Part shown: positions 1 through 5,913 of the stretch, piece after piece
Layout: each line of letters begins with the position of its first letter
How positions within the stretch are numbered: the first letter of the stretch is position 1
Notes under the pieces: generated by a model
Told to the model about the DNA's origin: nothing
What the model saw: only the letters and a program-made list of their open reading frames with translations
Database searches by the model: none
Program-made: the position numbers and the translations under genes
DNA from: Fimadaptatus sp963928645
Lineage (GTDB): Bacteria > Bacillota > Clostridia > Christensenellales > Aristaeellaceae
Length of the DNA stretch: 9,245 nucleotides
Assembly (NCBI GenBank): GCA_963928645.1
Contig: CAWVGT010000118.1
Location: 1 to 9,245 of the forward strand
Direction: 5' to 3'

Positions 1-142
1 TACTCCTGACAGTTTTTGCAACATCTCGTTGGCAATGCCGCAAGATTAGTCTACTGCAAGCTGAGTCAGGCTTCGATTTTCATGTTCTGCTGGCTGTCTT
101 TGTATATTTGGCCAAGCAGACCGTGTGTGGTATACTTTGTCA
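1..142. repeat. Direct repeat, copy 1 (about 140 bp)
   Basis: This segment recurs at 208-345. The two copies differ by four C/T transitions and by two short indels (1 and 3 bases, near positions 13-30). The copy begins at the first base of the window, so the repeat may extend or continue to the left. It contains small palindromes (GGCAATGCC near 32-42, TTGGCCAA at 108-115). A possible promoter reads rightward: TTGGCC at 108-113, 17 bases, then TATACT at 131-136 preceded by TGG (extended -10). Minus-strand reading frames ending in this segment share their last residues in both copies only because the DNA is repeated. I do not recognise a protein family in them. Confidence 0.85.
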
Positions 143-149
143 TTAGCCC

Positions 150-171
150 TGGCACGGCACAGGCCGCGCCA
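150..171. other. Hairpin between the direct repeats
   Basis: A 9-bp stem (150-158 with 163-171) closes a 4-base ACAG loop. The one mismatch, A154/C167, would be a G-U pair if transcribed from the minus strand. The 15-base core at 155-169 is identical to the core of the stronger hairpin at 549-578. No T-tract follows on either strand, so this is not a typical terminator. Confidence 0.55.
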
Positions 172-207
172 GAACGCTGACAAGCCCGGATGCTGGACGA
201 CCGGTTT

Positions 208-345
208 TACTCCTGACAGTTTTGCAACACGTTGGCAATGCCGCAAGATTAGTCTACTGCAAGTTGAGTCAGGCTTCGATTTTCATGTTCTGCCGGCTGT
301 CTTTGTATATTTGGCCAAGCAGACCGTGTGCGGCATACTTTGTCA
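208..345. repeat. Direct repeat, copy 2 (about 140 bp)
   Basis: This is the second copy of the segment at 1-142, offset by 207 bases at its start, and about 97% identical outside the indels. The TATACT of copy 1 is CATACT here, so the candidate promoter of copy 1 loses the first base of its -10 element. The sequence between the copies (143-207) and after this copy (346-441) is unique in the window. I see no gene in 346-441. Confidence 0.85.
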
Positions 346-441
346 AGCAGCACACTGCGCTCAAAGCGTTGACATGGCCCTGACCGCCGTATGGCACTGG
401 TTGCTCTAAAACTCGATTTGACTTTCACATATATCGAATTA

Positions 442-486
442 TGCACAACAAGCGTTGCAACGCAGGTCATATGACCACAATGTGCA
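442..486. other. Nested palindrome cluster (twin 12-bp palindromes in a 6-bp inverted repeat)
   Basis: Two perfect 12-bp palindromes, GCGTTGCAACGC (452-463) and GGTCATATGACC (465-476), are separated by one base. Each is flanked on the outside by ACAA (448-451 and 477-480). The whole is bounded by the inverted repeat TGCACA (442-447) and TGTGCA (481-486). As DNA it looks like paired operator sites. As single strand it would fold into a three-way junction with two four-base-loop hairpins. It lies in AT-rich DNA with no gene within 130 bases on its right. Function unknown. Confidence 0.7.
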
Positions 487-548
487 GAAAAGACCGTGAT
501 CATTGCAACACGCATTTAGCCATCTACGCAAGCACAGCTTTTTCAATA

Positions 549-578
549 GACTGAGCGCGGCACAGGCCGCGCTCAGTC
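549..578. other. Perfect 13-bp stem-loop downstream of the gin-like gene
   Basis: Bases 549-561 pair perfectly with 566-578 around an ACAG loop. It sits 35 bases beyond the stop codon of the minus-strand gin-like gene, where a terminator would be expected. However, the minus-strand sequence after the stem (TATTGAAAAAG) has no T-tract. It may be a transcript-end stabiliser or a Rho-type stop. Its core matches the hairpin at 150-171. Confidence 0.6.
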
Positions 579-613
579 GATCGGCGGGTGTATGGCAGCG
601 AATTGCCGGGCGC

Positions 614-955
614 TCAGCGGCCGCGCGGCTTGCGCAGCGTCGCCCAGGCGGGCTTCTCGGCGCAGCGCAGCACGCCCCGGCGCTTCGGCTTCAGCCCCAC
701 GCGCGCCAGCAGCTGGCCCGCGCTCAGGCGCTCGGGCGAATTAAGCTCGCGCTCCAGCGCCTCGGCTTGATCGGCGTCGAGCTCGTCGCGCTTGATATCC
801 AGCCCGCGCAATGCCCGCATCAGCGCCTCGTACTCGTCGGTGCCCGGTTCGGCGGCCACGATGCGCGCCTCGCACTCCGTGCAAATGAACCCGCTCCCCA
901 CATATATGCCCTCGCGATCCGTGCCGCCGCATACGATGCACTTGGTTTCAGCCAT
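614..955 (-). CDS. gin: Gin/CsfB-like anti-sigma-G protein
   Basis: Predicted inhibitor of sporulation sigma factor sigma-G (Gin family). In Bacillus subtilis this small zinc-binding protein binds sigma-G and keeps it from acting in the wrong cell or too early. The start is the ATG at 955-953, preceded by GGAGG at 966-962 with a 6-base gap, giving 113 residues. Two zinc-knuckle pairs are visible, C6-x2-C9 and C25-x2-C28, in the family pattern CxxCG...GI.V.G.FICxxCE..IV followed by a D-x-Y segment near residue 40. B. subtilis CsfB has about 64 residues. This protein has roughly 55 extra C-terminal residues, acidic then strongly basic (KPKRR, RKPRGR), that I cannot assign. The gene starts 46 bases after the GH127 gene on the same strand, with no obvious promoter in the gap, so read-through is possible. 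A generic zinc-ribbon protein is the alternative. Confidence 0.8.
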   Translation of the reverse strand: MAETKCIVCGGTDREGIYVGSGFICTECEARIVAAEPGTDEYEALMRALRGLDIKRDELDADQAEALERELNSPERLSAGQLLARVGLKPKRRGVLRCAEKPAWATLRKPRGR

Positions 956-1001
956 ATCACACCTCCGCACTCTTGATTTACGTCCGGCTCCGCGCCCGCG
1001 C

Positions 1002-2948
1002 TCACTTGCGCCCGGTAAGCCGCGCCACCGGGAACTGCGCTATGCGCAGCCGCGTATTGCCATAGGGCACCAGCTCTATCTCGCGCGCCCCGGCCGCGTC
1101 GCACTCGGGCGCTATCGGCGGGTTGGCGCAGGACGCGCCGTCCATGCCCCACTCCGGCACGCGCACGCCCTTCACGCTGAGCCGCAGCGGCGCCTCGCCC
1201 GCAAAGCCGGCCGGCGCCTGCGTGCGCTCGGCCCGGCGCGCCGCCAGCTCCGGGTCGTCCACCAGCGCCCAGTTCCACTCGCCGCGCGGCCAGATCTCGC
1301 AGTCGTCGCAGAACGGCCGCTGCTTGAGCACCGTCCACTCCTCGCCTATCGGCAGCGCCATCAGCAGCGGGCCCAGGTCAATCGCGCGCGACTGGTGGAA
1401 CCAGCTCGACGCGCGCGGCGCCATGGGCAGCCGCAGCTCTATCACGTCGCCCGTGCGCCAGGTGCGCAGCAGCCTGACCATGCCGCCCACCGGCGTCGCG
1501 CGCTCGCCGTTGAGCCGCGCCTCGAACCCTGCGCACCACTCGGGCACGCGCAGGTAGATCGGGAACTCGCACGGCGCCTTGACGCTGACCTCTATGCGCA
1601 CCTGCTCGTCAAACGGATACTCCGTGTCCACGTTCAGCCGCACCGGCTGCCCGCCCGCGCGGAACCGCACCGTGCACGGCGCGTAGCTCACCGCCGCCAG
1701 CCCGTCGTCGCTGGTGGCCATCCACAGCGATTCGACGAACTTGGGCCAGCCCTGGTGCATGTTGGCGGTGCAGCAGCCGAAGTTCGGCTCCAGCCCGAAC
1801 GTGTTGGAATCGAGCCCGTTGTTGTACCACGGCCGCGGCTCGCTGCTGGCGCGCACCTGGTTGACCTGCTGCAGGTACTGGTGCGACTTCATGTCGGGCG
1901 ATATCGTGGCCGGCAGCGCGTTGAACGCGAGCTTTTCGAGCCGGTCGCCCAGCGTCAGGTCGCCCAGCGCCCAGATCAGCGTCTCCAGCGAGAACATGGC
2001 CTCCACGACCGCGCACAGCTCGGTGCCCTGCGTGGGGCAGTTGCCCGACAGGTGCTCGTCGCCGGTGAACATGCCGGTGGCCACGCCGTGGTATTTCATC
2101 AGCTTCTGCCAGCCCTCGTAGAACGCCTCGCGATCCTTTTCGCCGCCGTGCAGCAGGTGCTCCAGCGCCGGGGTCTTGAGGCCCATCGCCACGTTGACCA
2201 CGTGCGAGAGGTGGTACTGGGTGCGCATATACGGCCTGTCCACGCCGGTGAGCGGGCCTTCGGCCTCGCGCCCGGCCTTCAGCTCGCTCCAGGGTATGTG
2301 CCGGGCCATCGAGCGCGTGAACGGGAACGTCGTAAAGAACTGGCTCCAGTTGAGCGTCTGCGCGTCCAGCTTGCGCATCAGGTTCATCAGGAACGGCGCG
2401 CCGGTCAGGTTGTACAGCCACATCGCGCACAGCATGTTCTCCGCGCCGCGCGCCACCGCCCATTCAATCATCGGCTGCGCGTCCAGGTTTTTATACTGAT
2501 ACGCGAAGTATTTTAACATGAACTTGGGCACGCGCTCGTCGGTGGTGGCGGTGTAGTACTGTATCAGCGCCTTGAGCGCGACCATGCGCGGCCACCAGTC
2601 GTCGTTGCGCTCGGGCCCGAAGTAGCCGTCCTCGCGCTGCGAGCCCAGCAGCCACTCGATATACCGGCCCGCCTGCGCTATCAGGCGCTCGTCGCCGGTC
2701 AGGTACGCCAGCGGCACCAGCCCGTCCAGGTAGTACGGCGCGCGCTCCCACGCGTCGCCCGGGCCGCCCAGCCACGCGCACTCGTCCGACACGTCCGGCC
2801 AGAGCTCGTACAGATGCCCGCTCAGCCCGCGCGCCTGCGTCTCCAGCTGCGCCTTGAGCCAGCCCGCGGGCCGCACCGCCGTCAGCGGCAGCGGCGCGAA
2901 CCGGTTCTTGGGCAGCGGCGCGCGGTTGAAAAACACCTTGTTGTTCAT
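1002..2948 (-). CDS. GH127 family glycoside hydrolase (beta-L-arabinofuranosidase, DUF1680)
   Basis: Predicted to release terminal beta-L-arabinofuranose from plant-derived oligosaccharides or hydroxyproline-linked arabinans. The protein has 648 residues, normal for the family. It has no signal peptide, so it probably acts on imported sugars in the cytoplasm. The family catalytic signature is present. Residues 308-313 (GTELCA) give E310 and C312. Residues 389-396 (NFGCCTAN) give the cysteine pair C392/C393. In Bifidobacterium longum HypBA1 the corresponding Glu and three Cys bind zinc, and one of the pair is the nucleophile. E298 in GDEHL is a plausible acid/base residue (inference). The N-terminal two thirds are the alpha/alpha-barrel region and the rest is beta-rich. 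The start at 2948 has GGAGG with a 7-base gap. The longer frame upstream lacks such a site. No transporter or regulator lies next to it, so its exact substrate is open. Confidence 0.88.
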   Translation of the reverse strand: MNNKVFFNRAPLPKNRFAPLPLTAVRPAGWLKAQLETQARGLSGHLYELWPDVSDECAWLGGPGDAWERAPYYLDGLVPLAYLTGDERLIAQAGRYIEWLLGSQREDGYFGPERNDDWWPRMVALKALIQYYTATTDERVPKFMLKYFAYQYKNLDAQPMIEWAVARGAENMLCAMWLYNLTGAPFLMNLMRKLDAQTLNWSQFFTTFPFTRSMARHIPWSELKAGREAEGPLTGVDRPYMRTQYHLSHVVNVAMGLKTPALEHLLHGGEKDREAFYEGWQKLMKYHGVATGMFTGDEHLSGNCPTQGTELCAVVEAMFSLETLIWALGDLTLGDRLEKLAFNALPATISPDMKSHQYLQQVNQVRASSEPRPWYNNGLDSNTFGLEPNFGCCTANMHQGWPKFVESLWMATSDDGLAAVSYAPCTVRFRAGGQPVRLNVDTEYPFDEQVRIEVSVKAPCEFPIYLRVPEWCAGFEARLNGERATPVGGMVRLLRTWRTGDVIELRLPMAPRASSWFHQSRAIDLGPLLMALPIGEEWTVLKQRPFCDDCEIWPRGEWNWALVDDPELAARRAERTQAPAGFAGEAPLRLSVKGVRVPEWGMDGASCANPPIAPECDAAGAREIELVPYGNTRLRIAQFPVARLTGRK

Positions 2949-3026
2949 CGCACATCCTCCAGTAAGCACGATCGCGCGCATCCGCGCCGGGCGCATGCTG
3001 CGACGCGTTTCGCACGGAAATTCGTC

Positions 3027-3040
3027 TATAGTATACTATA
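3027..3040. promoter_or_regulatory. 14-bp perfect TATA palindrome upstream of the GH127 gene
   Basis: TATAGTATACTATA is a perfect palindrome in an AT-rich pocket of otherwise GC-rich DNA, about 80 bases before the GH127 start. On the minus strand TATAGT is preceded by TGG, giving an extended -10 without a good -35. It could therefore be a second promoter, an operator, or both. Confidence 0.45.
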
Positions 3041-3068
3041 CCACGCAACCGGGGCAGGTTTGCGTTTG

Positions 3069-3097
3069 TTTATCGTTAATCTTCGCGTTTTTGTCAA
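3069..3097 (-). promoter_or_regulatory. Candidate sigma-A promoter for the GH127 gene
   Basis: On the minus strand there is a perfect -35 TTGACA (3097-3092), a 17-base spacer, and a -10 GATAAA (3074-3069, four of six consensus bases). It would give a leader of roughly 110 bases containing the TATA palindrome at 3027-3040. Confidence 0.5.
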
Positions 3098-3121
3098 CTT
3101 TCGCGCCGATCGCGCGCCTCG

Positions 3122-4270
3122 TCAGCGGCCGGACGTCCGGCGCCCGCGATACGACGCGCGGTCGAACGTCATGAACTCGCACTCTATGCGCCCGTTGTAC
3201 AGCCGACGGCGCCGGTCGGCGCGCCGCCCGAACACGCGCTCGAACGCCGGGTTGGGCGTAATCACGCCCAGCGCGAACTCGGGATGCGCGTCCGACACCA
3301 TGCGCAGCGCCCGCGCGACCGCGTCGGCCGCGCGCCGGTCGCCCAGCCACTCGCCGTAGGGCGGGTTGGCCAGCAGCGCGCCCGACTCATGGCGCGAACG
3401 GAAGTCGCGCATGTCGGCGTTGATAAGCTCTATGCGCCCCTGGAACCCGCACTGGCGCACGTGCCTTCGCGCCAGCTCCAGCGCGCCCGGGTCGATGTCC
3501 ACGCCGGTAATCATCAGCTCGTCGCCGTCGTGCGCGTGGAAGCGCTGCCGCGCCTCATCGCGCAGCGCTGCGGACTGGGCCGCGGGGCACTGCGGCCAGC
3601 GCTCCATAGCGAACGCGCGCTCCAGCCCCGGCGCGCGCTCGCAGGCGATCATCGCCGCCTCGCACAGCAGCGTGCCCGTGCCGCAGCACGGATCCACCAG
3701 CGGCTGGCCCGGCCGCCACGGCATCAGGCTGACCAGCGCGGCCGCCAGCGTCTCGCGCAGCGGCGCCTCGCCGTTCCAGGTGCGGTAGCCCCGCCGGCTC
3801 AGCGCGTCGCCGCTCGAATCCAGCGCCAGCACCACGCGGTCGGAGTGTATCGCGCAGTCGATCTGGTACACCGCGCCGGTCTCGCTGAGCCAGTCGCCGC
3901 CATAGCGCGCCTTGAGCCGCTCGGCCACCGCCTTTTTGACTATCTTCTGGCAGTCGGACGGGCTCATCAGCTGGCTGCGCGCGCAGTGCGCCCGCACCGG
4001 AAACGCCGCGTCCGCCGGCAGCAGCGCCTCCCACTCTATCGCGCGCGTCGCCTCGAACAGCTCCTCGAACGAGCGCGCCGTAAACCGGCCCATCTCCAGC
4101 AGCACCCGCTCGCTGCACCTGAGGTACAGGTTCGCGCGCAGCCCCGCCGCCATGTCGCCCTCAAACCGCACCTCGCCGCTGTCCGCGCGCACATCCGCCA
4201 TGCCCAGCGCGCGCAACTCCCGCGCCACTATGCCCTCCAGCGCAAACGCCGCCGTCGCTATCCATCGCAC
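3122..4270 (-). CDS. rlmL: RlmL/YpsC-like THUMP-domain 23S rRNA (guanine-N2) methyltransferase
   Basis: Predicted SAM-dependent methyltransferase that makes N2-methylguanosine in 23S rRNA. The 382-residue length fits the single-domain YpsC type of Firmicutes, unlike the longer fused RlmKL of enterobacteria. A THUMP RNA-binding region covers about residues 45-155. The linker carries LSRRGYR (157-163) and APLRETLAAAL (169-179), typical of the family. The methyltransferase domain has the SAM-binding motif DPCCGTGTLLCEAAMIA (193-209), an acidic GVDID (256-260), and the catalytic ANPPYGEWLGD (301-311). The C-terminal LYNGRIECEF (357-366) is also characteristic. The start is GTG at 4270-4268, with GGAGGGG ending 8 bases upstream. 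No other start has a ribosome site. It is transcribed alone from a good promoter, divergently from bioY. The exact target base is inferred from the family. Confidence 0.88.
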   Translation of the reverse strand: MRWIATAAFALEGIVARELRALGMADVRADSGEVRFEGDMAAGLRANLYLRCSERVLLEMGRFTARSFEELFEATRAIEWEALLPADAAFPVRAHCARSQLMSPSDCQKIVKKAVAERLKARYGGDWLSETGAVYQIDCAIHSDRVVLALDSSGDALSRRGYRTWNGEAPLRETLAAALVSLMPWRPGQPLVDPCCGTGTLLCEAAMIACERAPGLERAFAMERWPQCPAAQSAALRDEARQRFHAHDGDELMITGVDIDPGALELARRHVRQCGFQGRIELINADMRDFRSRHESGALLANPPYGEWLGDRRAADAVARALRMVSDAHPEFALGVITPNPAFERVFGRRADRRRRLYNGRIECEFMTFDRASYRGRRTSGR

Positions 4271-4305
4271 CCGCGCAACCCCTCCATATATCTCATCGCA
4301 CGCAT

Positions 4306-4335
4306 ATTATACTACCCCGCCGCGGCGCTTGTCGA
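4306..4335 (-). promoter_or_regulatory. Sigma-A promoter of the rRNA methyltransferase gene
   Basis: Minus strand: -35 TCGACA (4335-4330, five of six consensus bases), 18-base spacer, -10 TATAAT (4311-4306, perfect). Transcription would start near 4299, giving a leader of about 30 bases with the ribosome site in it. Confidence 0.7.
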
Positions 4336-4370
4336 TAGCGGCGCGGATTAAGTTTAAGCTATCGCGCCGC
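4333..4370. other. Overlapping inverted repeats in the divergent intergenic region
   Basis: CGATAGC (4333-4339) can pair with GCTATCG (4358-4364). GCGGCGCG (4338-4345) can alternatively pair with CGCGCCGC (4363-4370). The pairs share bases, so only one can form at a time. The element overlaps the -35 of the leftward promoter and lies upstream of the bioY promoter, so it is more likely a protein site than an RNA leader. Confidence 0.35.
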
Positions 4371-4386
4371 CCGCTGTCGGCGTCAA

Positions 4387-4417
4387 TTGTAAACCATTTC
4401 GCTAATTTAGTTGACAT
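4387..4417 (+). promoter_or_regulatory. Candidate BirA biotin operator before bioY
   Basis: TTGTAAAC (4387-4394) matches the left half of the enterobacterial BirA operator exactly. GTTGACAT (4410-4417) matches the right half GTTTACAA at six of eight bases. The 15-base gap is shorter than in the E. coli operator as I recall it. The right half covers the bioY -35 hexamer, so binding of biotin-loaded BirA would block transcription. Family knowledge (bioY is a usual BirA target in Firmicutes) supports the call. The spacing and the imperfect right half weaken it. Confidence 0.45.
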
Positions 4418-4439
4418 ATTGGCGCGCATGTGGTATCCT
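4411..4439 (+). promoter_or_regulatory. Sigma-A promoter of bioY
   Basis: There is a perfect -35 TTGACA (4411-4416), a 17-base spacer, and -10 TATCCT (4434-4439) preceded by TGG, an extended -10. It stands in an AT-rich patch 34 bases before the bioY start, and probably drives bioY and the DUF1284 gene together. Confidence 0.75.
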
Positions 4440-4472
4440 AAGAGCCGTACAATGCGCGGGAGGTGGAGCGAC

Positions 4473-5024
4473 ATGGAGGCAAGGACGGGCTGGAGCGCGC
4501 GCGATCTGACGTACACGGCGCTGATGGCGGTCGTGATCGCGGTGTGCTCGTGGGTGACGATACCGATAGGCGCGGTGCCGTTTACGATGCAGACGTTTGG
4601 CATATTCTGCGCGCTGGGGTTGCTGGGCGGCATGCGCGGCACAGTGGCGGTGGCGGTATACGTGCTGATCGGGGCGCTGGGCGCGCCGGTGTTCGCGGGA
4701 TTCGCGGCGGGGCCGAGCGCGCTGGCCAGCGCGACCGGCGGCTACATACTGGGCTTTGTGGTCACGGGGCTGATCTACTGGCCGATAGCGGCGCGCGCGG
4801 GCGGGCGCTGGCCGGTGAAGGCGCTGGGCATGGCGCTGGGGCTCATCGGGTGCTATGCGTTCGGCACGGCGTGGTTCATGGTGCTGTACGCGCAGACCAC
4901 CGGGCCGATAGGGCTGGGCACGGCGCTGGGCTGGTGCGTGATACCGTTTGTGATACCCGACCTGTGCAAGCTGGCGCTGGGGCTGACGCTGGCCGAGAGG
5001 ATACGCCGCCATGTGCGCATATGA
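4473..5024 (+). CDS. bioY: BioY, substrate-binding S component of a biotin ECF transporter
   Basis: Integral membrane protein that binds biotin and imports it with the shared ECF module (EcfA, EcfA', EcfT), whose genes are not in this window. The 183 residues form about six hydrophobic segments, the usual size. Family hallmarks are VPFTMQTFGIF (35-45), GGYILGF (89-95), and IPDLCK near the C-terminus (161-166, the conserved Asp and Lys). The start at 4473 has GGGAGG (4458-4463) nine bases upstream. The open frame extends far left but overlaps the divergent gene and its promoter. The gene ends inside the DUF1284 gene, with a 14-base overlap. Regulation by BirA is suggested by the operator-like sequence over its promoter. 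No bio synthesis genes are adjacent, which fits a biotin scavenger. Confidence 0.93.
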   Translation: MEARTGWSARDLTYTALMAVVIAVCSWVTIPIGAVPFTMQTFGIFCALGLLGGMRGTVAVAVYVLIGALGAPVFAGFAAGPSALASATGGYILGFVVTGLIYWPIAARAGGRWPVKALGMALGLIGCYAFGTAWFMVLYAQTTGPIGLGTALGWCVIPFVIPDLCKLALGLTLAERIRRHVRI

Positions 5025-5403
5025 GCTGCGGCCGCATCACGCGCTGTGCATGCGCTTCTTCACTGGGCACGGGTACAGCGCGGAGTTTACCGCCAACATG
5101 CGCTCCGTGATATCCGCGCTGGAGCGTGGCGCTGAGGTGCGCATATGCACCGGCCCCGACGCCATATGCGCGCGCTGCCCCAACATGCAGGCAGGGCGCT
5201 GTACGTCAGATGGCAAGGTGGCGCGTTATGACGCGGCGGTCATGGCGCTGTGCGGGCTGCGCGCGGGCGATGTGACCACGCTGGACGAACTGCACGCAGC
5301 GGTGGAGCGCGGCGTGCTGCGCAACGGCCGGCTGGGCGAGGTGTGCGGGGATTGCGAGTGGAGCGCGCTATGCCAGTCAAGCCCGCTGGCGGCGCAAGGC
5401 TGA
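5011..5403 (+). CDS. DUF1284 cysteine-rich protein, cotranscribed with bioY
   Basis: A 130-residue soluble protein of the DUF1284 family, whose function is not known. The family opening is clear: LRPHHALCMRFFTGHGYS (6-23) followed by FTANM (26-30). Ten cysteines include a cluster C46, C53-x2-C56 and C64, and a second C112-x2-C115 with C121, a pattern suited to an iron-sulfur cluster or zinc (inference). The ATG at 5011 overlaps the bioY end in another frame, with GAGAGG about ten bases upstream, so translation is likely coupled. A role linked to biotin or to iron-sulfur chemistry (biotin synthase is an iron-sulfur enzyme) is only a guess from context. The last 33 codons are duplicated downstream at 5593-5694. 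Confidence 0.85.
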   Translation: MCAYELRPHHALCMRFFTGHGYSAEFTANMRSVISALERGAEVRICTGPDAICARCPNMQAGRCTSDGKVARYDAAVMALCGLRAGDVTTLDELHAAVERGVLRNGRLGEVCGDCEWSALCQSSPLAAQG

Positions 5404-5587
5404 GTTGTCAAGCCGGGCGCAGCCCCGGCTGCGGCTGGAGCGCCGGGCTCATCCGGCCAGAGCGCAGGGCCCCGGGCGGTATCACGCACGTCAGTCGAGC
5501 CCTGGACGGCGCCCGCGCTTGAACCGGCGCCTTAATTTGCGTCTGGCCGCGATATTCTTCGCAAAAGAACTGTTAAAAGCCGCAAAT
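5305..5587 (+). repeat. Tandem duplication, copy 1 (DUF1284 3' end plus downstream DNA)
   Basis: This 283-bp segment covers the last 33 codons of the DUF1284 gene and the 184 bases after its stop. It is followed five bases later by a second copy (5593-5866). Homology starts at GAGCGCGGCGTGCTG and ends at CCGCAAA in both copies. The non-coding part is as well preserved as the coding part. Confidence 0.9.
5411..5430 (+). other. GC-rich hairpin after the DUF1284 gene
   Basis: AGCCGGG (5411-5417) pairs perfectly with CCCGGCT (5424-5430) across a 6-base loop, starting seven bases after the stop codon. No T-tract follows. In the second copy of the duplication a 12-base deletion removes the left arm, so the hairpin is unique to copy 1. 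A weaker stem further on (GGCGCC at 5508-5513 with 5526-5531, then TTAATTT) is kept in both copies and may be the actual transcript end. Confidence 0.4.
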
Positions 5588-5592
5588 AGACA

Positions 5593-5866
5593 GAGCGCGG
5601 CGTGCTGAACGGCGACCGATCGGCAGCCGTATGCGGGGATTGCGAGTGGAGCGAACTATGCCAGTCAGGCCCGCTGGCGGTGGCGCAAGGCTGAGTTGTC
5701 ACCCCGGCTGCGGCTGGAGCGCCGGGCTCATCCTGCCAGAGCGCAGGACCCCGGGCGGTATCACGCACGTCAGTCGAGCCCGGTACGGCGCCCGCGCTTG
5801 AACCGGCGCCTTAATTTGCATCTGGCCGCGATATTTTTCGCAAAAGAGCTGTTCAAAACCGCAAAA
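5593..5866 (+). pseudogene. Tandem duplication, copy 2, with DUF1284 3'-end fragment
   Basis: This is a 274-bp copy of 5305-5587. Its first 34 codons (5593-5694) stay open in the DUF1284 frame and end at an equivalent TGA. They keep CGDCEW and the following LCQS but differ at the start (NGDRSAA instead of RNGRLGE) and carry one extra codon near the end. A TAG stop at 5587-5589 precedes the fragment, and there is no start codon with a ribosome site, so it is a remnant. After the stop a 12-base stretch of copy 1 is missing. The remaining non-coding part runs to within 50 bases of the fba start and forms most of its upstream region. Confidence 0.85.
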
Positions 5867-5872
5867 ATTTGA

Positions 5873-5883
5873 TAAAATATACT
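5873..5883 (+). promoter_or_regulatory. Possible -10 region of the fba promoter
   Basis: Overlapping -10-like hexamers TAAAAT (5873-5878) and TATACT (5878-5883) lie about 30-40 bases before fba in an AT-rich patch. No good -35 is found at normal spacing for either. The patch begins just past the duplicated DNA, so the matching place after copy 1 has no such promoter. Confidence 0.35.
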
Positions 5884-5913
5884 TAGAACGTCATTGTAAA
5901 GGAGTGCTTTCCA

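Noticed and set aside
1..500. Insertion sequence or transposase remnant
   Set aside because: There are no terminal inverted repeats or target-site duplications, and no transposase-like residues in any frame. The two copies are direct repeats.
46..515. Two minus-strand small proteins with the same C-terminus (ending SLTQLAVD)
   Set aside because: The shared ending follows directly from the 140-bp DNA repeat. Neither has a ribosome site, and the N-terminal parts are unrelated.
549..578. Standard intrinsic terminator for the gin-like gene
   Set aside because: The stem is perfect but no T-tract follows on the minus strand, so it is listed as a hairpin only.
792..2516. A 574-codon plus-strand open frame opposite the GH127 gene
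   Set aside because: It is a shadow of a GC-rich gene: the peptide is rich in Arg, His, Ala and Leu with no domain, there is no ribosome site, and the opposite strand carries the intact GH127 signature.
3284..4351. A 355-codon plus-strand open frame opposite the methyltransferase gene
   Set aside because: It has the same Arg/Ala/Gln-rich antisense composition, runs through the rlmL promoter, and has no recognisable motif.
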